Both the position numbers and the translations under genes were made by a program. A DNA stretch of 64,000 nt from CALJDF01 sp038121105 (GTDB lineage: Bacteria; Pseudomonadota; Alphaproteobacteria; SHVP01). The DNA lies in the NCBI GenBank assembly GCA_038121105.1, contig JAYONB010000001.1:1-64000 (forward strand). The letters are read 5' to 3'. Below are positions 48,541 through 56,849 of the stretch, piece after piece. The first letter of the stretch is position 1. Each line of letters begins with the position of its first letter. Under the pieces are notes generated by a model that was not told the origin of the DNA, searched no databases, and worked only from the letters and a program-made list of their open reading frames with translations.

Positions 48541-51500
48541 CTAGATTTCTTGCAGACGTGCGATGCCGGCGACGTGGGCAAGTTCGGCACGGATTTCCGG
48601 CGTGATCTTGAAGCCGCCGGGAAGGTCGACGTCGACCTCGCGGAGCTGATCTTCGAGCAACATGTGCAAGCAAACCCGTCCCCTCCCCTTCGCCGCCGGC
48701 CCGAGATGACGGCGGATATCGTCGACGACGGCGGGATTCTTGGCCGCCTCGGCCTTGAGGAAGATTTCCAACCCGACGTCGCTGAGCGCTGCGGCGTCAT
48801 CGAGCAACTGGACTCCTTGTGTCGTGAGTCGGATCTGGCCATCGTCCAATTTGGCATCAACGGCCAGCAAGATTTTTTGTCCGGGCTCAAGCGAATCCCG
48901 ATGGGCATCCAATATTTCGGAGAACACGGTGACTTCGAAAGCGCCCGTCGCATCGGACAGTTGCACGAATGCGAATTTTTTGCCGCGGGCGGAGGTGCGT
49001 TCTTGGCGGCCCTCGACGCTGCCCGCAAGATTGACGCGTTTCGTTTCACCGTTCAGTCGGTTTTCAAGATCGGCGTAACGGGTCACCCCGAGGCGATCCA
49101 GGGTCACGCCGTAACTGTCGAGCGGGTGGGCGGAGAGATAAAAACCGATCGCTTCAAACTCTTGATGAAGGACTTCCATCTCGCGCCATGCCGCTACGTC
49201 GGGCATCTGGAGGCCGCTCTCCTCGGCGGGCATCTCGCCAAATAGATTGGATTGGTTGCTAACGCGCTCTTCGGCGGCCAACGACGCGTGACGCATGATC
49301 AGATCGGCCGCGGCGTGAACCTGCGCCCGATTGGGATTGATCGAATCGAAGGCGCCGCACCGCGCGAGGTTTTCCATCTGTCGTTTGTTGACGTGTTGCG
49401 GATCGAGCCGTTCGGCGAAATCGAGGAGCGACTTGAACGGACCATTCGCGTCGCGCTCGGCCACGACCGCCTCCATCGCTTGCTTGCCGACGTTTTTTAC
49501 CGCGGCGAGCGCGTACCGGACGGCCCCCTGCCCCTCGTGCTGTTCGACTTTGAAGTTGGCGCCCGATTTGTTGATGTCGGGCGGCAAGAGGGTGATGCCG
49601 GAGCGCACGACTTCTTTGCGGAATACGTTGAGTTTGTCTGTGTTGGCAAGCTCAAGGCCCATCGATGCTGCGAAGAACTCGACGGGATGGTTCGCCTTGA
49701 GCCAGGCCGTCTGGTAGGCGACGAGCGCGTAACCCGCGGAATGCGCTTTGTTGAAGCCGTAGCCAGCGAATTTGTCGACCAGGTCGAAGACATACTCAGC
49801 GCGGCCCTTATCGACCCCGCGTTCGACCGCACCGTCGACGAAGATCGCTCGCTGGGCCGCCATTTCCTCTTTGATCTTTTTGCCCATGGCGCGGCGCAAG
49901 AGGTCAGCCTGACCCAGTGTGTAGCCGGCAAAGACCTGGGCGATTTGCATTACCTGTTCTTGGTAGATGATGACGCCGTAGGTATCGCGCACGACCGGTT
50001 CGATCGTCTCATGGAGAAACTCCGGTTGCTCGCGACCGTGCTTGCAAGCGATGTATTTCGGGATGTTTTCCATCGGGCCCGGGCGGTAAAGCGCCACGAG
50101 TGCGATCAGATCCTCGATATTGTCCGGCACGGCCTCACGCAAGAGGTCGCGCATCCCGCTTGATTCAAACTGGAAGACGCCAATCGATTCCGCGCGTTGC
50201 AGCATCTCATAACTGCGCTCGTCGTCGAGCGGGATGGTCTCGATCGCCACTTCGATTCCCTGCTCGGCCAATAGTTTTTGCGCGTGATCGATCACCGTGA
50301 GGGTTTTTAGGCCGAGGAAATCGAACTTCACCAGGCCCGACATCTCGGCGTATTTCATCGAGAACTGCGTGACCGGCATGTCCGAGCGCGGATCGCGGTA
50401 AAGCGGTACCAGCTCTTCAAGCGGTCGGTCCCCAATCACGACACCGGCGGCATGGGTCGAGGCGTGTCGGTACAGACCTTCCAGTTTCATCGCGACGTCG
50501 AGCAACTTATCCACGCCGTCTTCGTTGATCCGCATATGCTGGAGGCGCGGTTCGTCGTCGATGGCCTCACTTAGTTTGACGGGATTGGCGGGGTTGTTCG
50601 GCACCATTTTGCAGATGCGGTCCACCAGTCCGTACGGCAATTGGAGAACCCGCCCAACGTCGCGCAACGCCGCGCGCGCTTGCAACGTCCCGAAAGTGAT
50701 AATCTGCGCCACCCGGTCGCGACCGTATTTGTCTTGGACGTAGTCGATCACCTCGTCCCGCCGGTCCTGGCAGAAGTCGATGTCGAAATCCGGCATTGAG
50801 ATCCGGTCCGGGTTCAGAAAACGTTCGAAGATCAAACCGAAGCGGAGCGGATCGAGGTCGGTGATGGTCAAAGCCCACGCCGTGACGGAGCCGGCCCCCG
50901 ATCCACGTCCGGGCCCGACCGGAATGCCGTGTTCTTTCGCCCATCGGATGAAATCGGCGACGATCAGGAAGTAGCCCGCAAATCCCATCTCGATGATGAC
51001 GGAAAGTTCGAAGTCGAGCCGTTCTTGATATTGCGTCGCGTTTTTCTCGCGCTCCGCAGCAGGCATCGTCGCGGTGTACACGGCCTGTTCGAGACGCAGT
51101 TTCAACCCTTCGGTCGCCTGGGTGCGCAGGATATCGGATTCGTCGGCATCACCCGAGAAGGCCGGCAAAATCGGATCGCGTGTCGGCGACATGACGGCAC
51201 AGCGCTGAGCGATCACCAGCGTGTTCTTGATGGCTTCGGGTAAGTCCTTGAACAGCATCGCCATTTCGTCCGGCGACTTGAAACGATGCTCGGGCGTCAA
51301 CTGGCGCCGGTCGCCCTCGCTGACGTAGTTGCCGCCAGCAACGCATAGTAAGGCGTCATGCGCCTCGAACATGGCAGCATCGGAAAAATACGCTTCGTTT
51401 GTCGCGAGGAGCGGGATGTCGTGTTTATAGGCAAGTTCGACAAGAGCGGTTTCGATCTTGTGCTCTCGCCCGAGACCGTGGCGCTGGACTTCAGCGTACA

Positions 51501-52011
51501 GTCGATCGCCAAAAGCCTCCAAGAGATGTTGCAGGATGGCCTCCGCAGCATCGATCTGACCGCCGTCGAGGAGTGGCCCGAGCGGCCCTTCGGGTCCGCC
51601 CGTCAGGGCAATCAAACCGTCGGCATGACGCGCGAGCGTCGCGCTATCGACCTGCGCAGTTTCGCCGGGTGGCGTATCGAGATAGGAAATCGACGAGAGT
51701 TTGAGGAGGTTTTGGTACCCGGTGTCGTTCTGCGCCAACAGGACGACGCGGCGCGGTTCGCGGCGGCGCGTTTCTTGGGTGTCGGTCGTGAAATCGACCG
51801 CCAATGAAGTGCCGATGATCGGTTGAACGCCCGCCTTGGCGCAGGCGAGCGAAAACTCGAGACCGCCAAACAAATTGCCGGTATCCGTCATGGCGACGGC
51901 CGGCATTTTGAAGCGTCGGCAGAGGTCGGTGAGCGCCGACAACCGCAGCGCACCTTCAGAAAGCGAGTACGCGGTGTGAACGTGGAGGTGAACGAACGGC
52001 GCGTGACTCAT
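48541..52011 (-). CDS. dnaE: DNA polymerase III alpha subunit
   Basis: This is the replicative polymerase. At 1156 residues it is complete. The N-terminal PHP domain begins FVHLHVHTAYSLSEGALRLS. The polymerase active site shows the metal-binding aspartates in SMPDFDIDFCQDRRDEVIDY and GPGRGSGAGSVTAWALTITD. The palm and fingers continue through RPGPMENIPKYIACKHGREQ and AFVAYQTAWLKANHPVEF-like sequence. An OB domain (RVNLAGSVEGRQERTSARGK) and tail close it. No intein or frameshift is seen. The gap to lolD is 72 bases without clear signals. Confidence 0.98.
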   Translation of the reverse strand: MSHAPFVHLHVHTAYSLSEGALRLSALTDLCRRFKMPAVAMTDTGNLFGGLEFSLACAKAGVQPIIGTSLAVDFTTDTQETRRREPRRVVLLAQNDTGYQNLLKLSSISYLDTPPGETAQVDSATLARHADGLIALTGGPEGPLGPLLDGGQIDAAEAILQHLLEAFGDRLYAEVQRHGLGREHKIETALVELAYKHDIPLLATNEAYFSDAAMFEAHDALLCVAGGNYVSEGDRRQLTPEHRFKSPDEMAMLFKDLPEAIKNTLVIAQRCAVMSPTRDPILPAFSGDADESDILRTQATEGLKLRLEQAVYTATMPAAEREKNATQYQERLDFELSVIIEMGFAGYFLIVADFIRWAKEHGIPVGPGRGSGAGSVTAWALTITDLDPLRFGLIFERFLNPDRISMPDFDIDFCQDRRDEVIDYVQDKYGRDRVAQIITFGTLQARAALRDVGRVLQLPYGLVDRICKMVPNNPANPVKLSEAIDDEPRLQHMRINEDGVDKLLDVAMKLEGLYRHASTHAAGVVIGDRPLEELVPLYRDPRSDMPVTQFSMKYAEMSGLVKFDFLGLKTLTVIDHAQKLLAEQGIEVAIETIPLDDERSYEMLQRAESIGVFQFESSGMRDLLREAVPDNIEDLIALVALYRPGPMENIPKYIACKHGREQPEFLHETIEPVVRDTYGVIIYQEQVMQIAQVFAGYTLGQADLLRRAMGKKIKEEMAAQRAIFVDGAVERGVDKGRAEYVFDLVDKFAGYGFNKAHSAGYALVAYQTAWLKANHPVEFFAASMGLELANTDKLNVFRKEVVRSGITLLPPDINKSGANFKVEQHEGQGAVRYALAAVKNVGKQAMEAVVAERDANGPFKSLLDFAERLDPQHVNKRQMENLARCGAFDSINPNRAQVHAAADLIMRHASLAAEERVSNQSNLFGEMPAEESGLQMPDVAAWREMEVLHQEFEAIGFYLSAHPLDSYGVTLDRLGVTRYADLENRLNGETKRVNLAGSVEGRQERTSARGKKFAFVQLSDATGAFEVTVFSEILDAHRDSLEPGQKILLAVDAKLDDGQIRLTTQGVQLLDDAAALSDVGLEIFLKAEAAKNPAVVDDIRRHLGPAAKGRGRVCLHMLLEDQLREVDVDLPGGFKITPEIRAELAHVAGIARLQEI

Positions 52012-52083
52012 CGCCGTAACGATTTCACAGCGCGGCGAGGCTGTCAGCCCATTTAGTAGGTGCTCGAACCAAATTCCTGTGGA

Positions 52084-52788
52084 TTAATCCTGCACCAAAA
52101 CGCCGTCGACGAGACGGACAATCCGGTCCATTCGCGCGGCGAGGGTTTCGTTATGCGTCGCGATAACGGCGGCGAGGCCGACTTGCGCCACCAGAGTCTG
52201 CAGTTGCCCAAAGACTTGGTCGGCGGTCTTGGCATCGAGATTGCCGGTTGGCTCGTCCGCGAGAAGCACCGCGGGTTGGTTCGCCAGGGCGCGCGCAATG
52301 GCGACCCGTTGTTGTTCGCCGCCCGACAAACGGGCCGGTCGATGTGCGGCGCGGTGTTCAACGCCCAAGCCCTCAAGCAGCGCCAAAGCACGCTCCTGCG
52401 CGACCCGACGCCCCTGCCCCGCAATGAGCTGTGGCAGGACGATGTTCTCTTGCGCCGTGAACTCTGGCAATAGGTGGTGAAACTGGTAAACGAACCCGAG
52501 GGTGTCGCGGCGCAATCGGGTGCGGTCGCGCTCGGAAAGGCCCTTGGCCGAACGCCCACCGACGATGACCTCACCGTCATCTGGCCTGTCGAGCAGGCCG
52601 GCCACCTGTAAAAAGGTCGACTTGCCGGCGCCCGACGGTCCAAGTAAGGCCACGGTTTCACCGATCTCGACGCAAAGCGAGGCGCCACGGAGAACGCTGA
52701 TCGTTTCGCCGCCCTGTTCAAATATCCGGGTGATGGCGCGCAATTCGAGCGCCGCCACACCGGTTGTTTCTTGGGACTCCGCGGTCAT
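52084..52788 (-). CDS. lolD: Lipoprotein-releasing ABC transporter ATP-binding protein LolD
   Basis: LolD powers release of lipoproteins from the inner membrane to LolA. From the ATG at 52788 (234 residues) it overlaps the lolC stop by four bases; the frame above is inside lolC. Walker A is GPSGAGKST, the Q-loop region is YQFHHLLPEFTAQENI (typical of LolD), the signature is LSGGEQQRVAIARALA, and Walker B is AVLLADEPTGNLD, followed by the switch His in AVIATHNE. It works with the LolC protein encoded just upstream. Confidence 0.96.
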   Translation of the reverse strand: MTAESQETTGVAALELRAITRIFEQGGETISVLRGASLCVEIGETVALLGPSGAGKSTFLQVAGLLDRPDDGEVIVGGRSAKGLSERDRTRLRRDTLGFVYQFHHLLPEFTAQENIVLPQLIAGQGRRVAQERALALLEGLGVEHRAAHRPARLSGGEQQRVAIARALANQPAVLLADEPTGNLDAKTADQVFGQLQTLVAQVGLAAVIATHNETLAARMDRIVRLVDGVLVQD

Positions 52789-54029
52789 TCGTAGCGCAAC
52801 GCTTCGACAGGATCGAGGCGGGCAGCGCGCCAAGACGGATAGATCGTGGCCAATAGCGAGAGGCCCAGCCCCATTAGGACAACGGCGGTCACCTCGCTCC
52901 AGTCGATCTCGGCCGGAAGTTGCGACAGGAAGTAAACTTCGGCGGCGAAGAGGTTGGTGCCGGTCAGGCCCTCGAGCCACCTTTGGAGCGTGGCGATGTT
53001 GTCTGCAAACGCAACGCCCAACGCGAGACCGGACAGTGTGCCGACGATGCCGATACTCGCGCCGGCGAGGAAGAAGATCCGCATGACGCTGCCTCGGGTC
53101 GCGCCCATGGTGCGCAGAATCGCGATATCGCGGCCCTTGTCCTTCACCAGCATGATGAGGCTCGAAATGATGTTGAACGCGGCCACGAGGATGATCAGCG
53201 TTAGGATCAGAAACATGACGTTGCGCTCGACCTGGAGCGCGTTGAAGTAGGACGAATTGACTTGTTGCCAGTCGGTCAGCCGTTCGCGCCCGCTGGTGAA
53301 CGGAAACAAGGTTTCGCGCGCTTGGTTGACCGCATCCGGGTCGTCGAGAATGACCTCGACCGCTGTAACGCTGTCGCGTTGTCTGAAATAAATCTGCGCT
53401 GCCTCGAGCGGCATGAAGATGAAGGTCGAATCGTATTCGAACATGCCGACATCGAAAATCGCGGCCATACGGTAGGTCCGCGATCGCGGGACCGTGCCGA
53501 CCGGGGTCGAGGTGCCTTGCGGCGATATGAGGGTAACGGTGTCGCCCAGACCCACGCCGAGCCGATTGGCGAGCCGGCGCCCCACCACGATATCGTTGCG
53601 CGGATCAAGGCTTTCCAAGGAGCCCGCGATGATGCCGTCAGCCAGCACCTCGTGGCTCATCATGTCCGCAGGGCGCATGCCGCGCACCAAGGCGCCGGAA
53701 GCGAAGCGCTGAGAGGTGGCCATCACTTGCCCTTCGATGATCGGGCTGGCGCGGACGACCCCGCCAACGGCGGCAATGCGTGCGGACAGGTCATCGTAGT
53801 CTTCAAGCGGTGCGGCGACCCCTTGAACCAGGATGTGTCCGTTCAAGCCTAGAATTCGACCCAAGAGTTCGGCGCGAAACCCGTTCATGACCGAAAGCAC
53901 GACGATCAGAGTCGCCACCCCCAGCGCAATACCGAGGAGCGAGAAGCCGGCGATGACCGAGATGAACCCCTCGGCGCGGCGCGCCCGGAGGTAGCGCATC
54001 GCCACCAGCCATTCGAACGCGCTGAACAC
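52785..54029 (-). CDS. lolC: Lipoprotein-releasing transporter permease LolC/LolE
   Basis: This is the membrane subunit of the lipoprotein release machine. The 414-residue protein has an N-terminal cytoplasmic segment (FEWLVAMRYLRARRAEGFIS) and the first span (about 25-48). A large periplasmic MacB-like domain follows (about 50-260), then three C-terminal spans with NIISSLIMLVKDKGRDIAIL and RTMGATRGSVMRIFFLAGA. A single LolC/E-like subunit (LolF type) is usual in alphaproteobacteria; whether a second copy exists elsewhere is unknown. It follows proS by 39 bases. Confidence 0.95.
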   Translation of the reverse strand: MFSAFEWLVAMRYLRARRAEGFISVIAGFSLLGIALGVATLIVVLSVMNGFRAELLGRILGLNGHILVQGVAAPLEDYDDLSARIAAVGGVVRASPIIEGQVMATSQRFASGALVRGMRPADMMSHEVLADGIIAGSLESLDPRNDIVVGRRLANRLGVGLGDTVTLISPQGTSTPVGTVPRSRTYRMAAIFDVGMFEYDSTFIFMPLEAAQIYFRQRDSVTAVEVILDDPDAVNQARETLFPFTSGRERLTDWQQVNSSYFNALQVERNVMFLILTLIILVAAFNIISSLIMLVKDKGRDIAILRTMGATRGSVMRIFFLAGASIGIVGTLSGLALGVAFADNIATLQRWLEGLTGTNLFAAEVYFLSQLPAEIDWSEVTAVVLMGLGLSLLATIYPSWRAARLDPVEALRYE

Positions 54030-54068
54030 GTTAGAGCGATCTCTTGGCGATGCGTCGCAACAAGCGGT

Positions 54069-55388
54069 TTACCCCGTGAGGTGCGCGAGGGCGGATTCGG
54101 GCGACAGTTCGTAGCGGTGCCCGGTCGCCCGGTTCTTGATTTCGACCACCCCGGATTTCAACCCGCGCGGCCCCACGACAACTTGGAACGGCAGGCCGAT
54201 CAAGTCCATGTTGGCGAACTTGGCGCCAGCGCGCCCGTCGGTGTCGTCGTAAAGCACATCGAGGCCCGCCAATTTGAAACTCTCGTATAGGCCGGCCGCC
54301 GCCCGGTCGCAGTCCGCATCGCCCGATTTAAGGTTGATGAGACCGATATCGAACGGCGCCACCGGACCGGGCCAGATGATCCCATTTTCGTCATGGGATG
54401 CTTCGATGATGGCACCAACGAGGCGGGACACGCCGATCCCGTAGGATCCCATTTCTAAGGGGATCTGTTCGCCGTCTTGTGTGGTGACAACCGCCCCCAT
54501 GGCCTCGGAGTACTTGGTGCCGAAGTAGAAGATGTGCCCGACCTCGATCCCGCGTGCGGTAACCTGGCGGTCGGTCGGGACTTCCGATTCGAAGCGGGAT
54601 GGGTCGTGCATCTCGTCGGTCGCCGCATAGCGCGATGTCCAAGCATCAACCTCTGCCTGCAAGTCGCCTTCGAGGTCGACGGCGTCCTTCAGCACATCGC
54701 GCTCGATCAGCTCTTTGTCGCAGAACACTTGGCTCTCGCCGGTATCGGCGAGAATGATGAACTCGTGACTTAGATCGCCCCCGATCGGGCCGGTGTCGGC
54801 TTTCATCGGGATGGCCTTGAGGCCCATGCGCGCATAGGTCCGCAGGTAGCTCAAGAATGTTCTGTTGTAGACGCGGCGCGCCCCATCGTAGTCCAGATCG
54901 AAGGAATAACTGTCCTTCATCAGAAACTCGCGACCGCGCATGACGCCGAAACGGGGCCGAACCTCGTCGCGGAATTTCCACTGGATGTGGTAGAGCAGCT
55001 TGGGCAGGTCGCGGTAGCTTTTGACCGAGGCTTTGACGATCTCGGTAATCAGTTCTTCGTTGGTTGGGCCGTAGAGCATCTCCCGGTCATGCCGGTCGGT
55101 AATCCGCAGCATTTCCTTGCCGTAGTCGTCGTACCGCCCGCTTTCGCGCCAGATATCGGCCGGCTGGATGGTCGGCATGAGGAGTTCCTGCGCGCCGATG
55201 GCGTCTTGTTCCTCCCGGACGATTTGTTCGATCTTGCGCAAAACCCGGTGGCCCAAGGGCAACCAGGAATAGATGCCCGCCGAGGACTGTCGAATCATAC
55301 CGGCACGCAGCATCAACTGATGCGAGACGATTTGCGCTTCGGAGGGAACTTCCTTCAGCGTGGGAAGGAAGAATTGCGATAAACGCAT
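54069..55388 (-). CDS. proS: Prolyl-tRNA synthetase, short alphaproteobacterial form
   Basis: ProS charges tRNA-Pro and is a class II synthetase. From the ATG at 55388 it has 439 residues, much shorter than the roughly 570 of E. coli because the editing insertion (INS) between motifs 2 and 3 is missing; this is normal in alphaproteobacteria. Motifs include LMLRAGMIRQSSAGIYSWLP, LYGPTNEELITEIVKASVKS, WKFRDEVRPRFGVMRGREFL and EMGSYGIGVSRLVGAIIEAS. The frame extends 18 codons upstream without a ribosome binding site. Mischarged Ala-tRNA-Pro must be cleared by a separate editing protein. Confidence 0.97.
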   Translation of the reverse strand: MRLSQFFLPTLKEVPSEAQIVSHQLMLRAGMIRQSSAGIYSWLPLGHRVLRKIEQIVREEQDAIGAQELLMPTIQPADIWRESGRYDDYGKEMLRITDRHDREMLYGPTNEELITEIVKASVKSYRDLPKLLYHIQWKFRDEVRPRFGVMRGREFLMKDSYSFDLDYDGARRVYNRTFLSYLRTYARMGLKAIPMKADTGPIGGDLSHEFIILADTGESQVFCDKELIERDVLKDAVDLEGDLQAEVDAWTSRYAATDEMHDPSRFESEVPTDRQVTARGIEVGHIFYFGTKYSEAMGAVVTTQDGEQIPLEMGSYGIGVSRLVGAIIEASHDENGIIWPGPVAPFDIGLINLKSGDADCDRAAAGLYESFKLAGLDVLYDDTDGRAGAKFANMDLIGLPFQVVVGPRGLKSGVVEIKNRATGHRYELSPESALAHLTG

Positions 55389-55475
55389 TGGCGCCTCAGG
55401 AGAATTCAGTGGTGGCAACGAACGCGGCTCGACTTTAGGCAAACCGAATCAGGCGCGCAACGTAACCCGCGATCG

Positions 55476-56018
55476 TTAGTCGAGTTCGCGCGCCTCGATA
55501 TGGTGTTGGCATTGCGTCGCAAAGGCTTCGGTCTGAAGTACGTTGAGGGACTGACCGTTCAAGAACACCTCTTTCTCGCGCACGGCGATCTCGCCAATCG
55601 GCGCGGATGAATCGGCCAACCCGGCCGCGACATTAGGGGCGAAATCGCCCAGGCGGAGCGACAATGTGAAGGTGATCACGTCGGGGATCAGTCCGGGGTT
55701 TTGGTCAGCGACGTTGGCGCCCGCGACGGGGCGCCCTCGTACGTCGACGCCCGGTCGGTAGGCCGCGGCGGCGGTGTCCGTGTAGGCAACCAGCGTTCGG
55801 CAATCGGCTGCGCTGAGGGTGATTAGGGCGTGGTCCGGAGGCGCTTCTTTCGGTGCTTCCTGGGCCGTTGTGAGGACCGGTATGAGCGAAAGGGCTGCGC
55901 CAAAAACGGCTATTTTCAGCGCCTTTCGCGGCCCTCGCGAGGGCCAGCCTAGAGACCCCCGAGTCAACTGGAAAATTTGCTCGGCGCGTCGATATAATGG
56001 GTGACGCTCCAAATCCAT
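55476..56018 (-). CDS. Exported or membrane-anchored protein of unknown function
   Basis: This protein has about 180 residues from the ATG at 56018. A hydrophobic segment ALKIAVFGAALSLIPVLTTA is preceded by about 35 residues, so the true start may be lower, for example a TTG at 55967, giving a standard signal peptide. The exported part contains LSAADCRTLVAYTDTAAAAY, RPGVDVRGRPVAGANVADQN and GEIAVREKEVFLNGQSLNVL. Its YxPGVDVxGxPVA pattern recurs, as far as I recall, in other Rhodospirillales hypotheticals without known function. Two cysteines (ADC, TQC) could pair. It lies between proS and a strong hairpin. Confidence 0.65.
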   Translation of the reverse strand: MDLERHPLYRRAEQIFQLTRGSLGWPSRGPRKALKIAVFGAALSLIPVLTTAQEAPKEAPPDHALITLSAADCRTLVAYTDTAAAAYRPGVDVRGRPVAGANVADQNPGLIPDVITFTLSLRLGDFAPNVAAGLADSSAPIGEIAVREKEVFLNGQSLNVLQTEAFATQCQHHIEARELD

Positions 56019-56125
56019 ACCGGTAATATTGGCCTCGCTCAGGTTGAGGGATAACCCGCCCGAGTTTAGGGAGGAATACACAACAAACGGTAAATTGGAG
56101 GCCCAAAAGGGCCCCGGAGCTGCTC

Positions 56126-56158
56126 AAAAGCAAGGTCCTGTGCCTTGCTTTTCTTTTT
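56126..56158. terminator. Strong intrinsic terminator-like hairpin between the DUF1467 gene and the exported hypothetical
   Basis: A perfect 10-bp inverted repeat (AAAAGCAAGG/CCTTGCTTTT, 56126-56135 and 56143-56152) encloses a 7-base loop. On the plus strand it runs into CTTTTT. On the minus strand, 43 bases after the DUF1467 stop, the arm itself ends in TTTT. It most simply ends the minus-strand coaX-rnj-mce-DUF1467 transcript. The better T-tract, however, is on the plus strand, where no gene lies upstream. Confidence 0.65.
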
Positions 56159-56194
56159 AGAGCAATAGGTTAGCGCATCTTCTTCATAATTTCG

Positions 56195-56440
56195 TTAAAC
56201 AGGGCCCGGGTCCCGAAGCGGAAGAAGGTCGCTGCGCACCACATACCAGATGATCAGCCAAAAAACCGCCGCAAGGCCGGTCGTTATCAGCGCTTTGAGG
56301 CCCAATCGCGGCTTTGCCGGAGCGCTCGGCACGTTGCCCTGTTGGACTTCTGTTTCGGGCCGGTTTCCCCAGGGCAGGACCATGAAAAGGCTGATCCACC
56401 ACAGAACGAAATAGACCGCGATCCCGGTGACGAGGGTCAC
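56195..56440 (-). CDS. DUF1467 family small membrane protein
   Basis: This 81-residue protein (GTG start) has two membrane spans (about 4-24 and 50-70) separated by a hydrophilic loop. The family-like FVLWWISLFMVLPWGNRPET is at the start, and GLAAVFWLIIWYVV near the end. DUF1467 proteins are small alphaproteobacterial membrane proteins without known role and are often found next to mce, as here. The SD (GAGG) lies inside the last codons of mce and its GTG follows the mce stop by four bases. Confidence 0.85.
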   Translation of the reverse strand: MTLVTGIAVYFVLWWISLFMVLPWGNRPETEVQQGNVPSAPAKPRLGLKALITTGLAAVFWLIIWYVVRSDLLPLRDPGPV

Positions 56441-56444
56441 GGCG

Positions 56445-56849
56445 TTAGACCTCTTCCAATTCGATAAGGGTGCCGTTGAAGTCTTTGGGGTGGAGAAACA
56501 GGACGGGCTTTCCGTGAGCGCCGATCTTGGGCTTGCCGTCGCCTAGGACCCGAGCCCCCTCTTCCACCAGACGATCGCACGCGGCATTGATGTTATCGAC
56601 CTCTAAGCAAATGTGGTGCATCCCCCCGGCGGGATTGCGGTCTAGGAATGAGGCAATCGGCGAGTCCTCGCCGAACGGGTGTAGCAGTTCGATCTTGGTG
56701 TTGGGCAGTTCCACCAACACGGTGGTGACACCATGGTCGGGCAAGTCATGCGCCTCGGAGACCGTCGCCCCTAAGGTATCGCGGTATTGCGCCGCGGCAG
56801 CGGCCAAATCGGGCACGACGATCGCGACATGGTTCAATTTGCCAATCAT
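56445..56849 (-). CDS. mce: Methylmalonyl-CoA epimerase
   Basis: Mce interconverts the (2R) and (2S) forms of methylmalonyl-CoA so that propionyl-CoA can reach succinyl-CoA. The 134-residue VOC-fold protein has the metal-binding pattern His in GKLNHVAIVVPDL, His in GGMHHICLEVDNI and Glu in GTLIELEEV. LGATVSEAHDLPDHGVTTVL is a family stretch. The ATG overlaps the rnj stop by four bases. The mutase genes are not in the window. Confidence 0.95.
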   Translation of the reverse strand: MIGKLNHVAIVVPDLAAAAAQYRDTLGATVSEAHDLPDHGVTTVLVELPNTKIELLHPFGEDSPIASFLDRNPAGGMHHICLEVDNINAACDRLVEEGARVLGDGKPKIGAHGKPVLFLHPKDFNGTLIELEEV

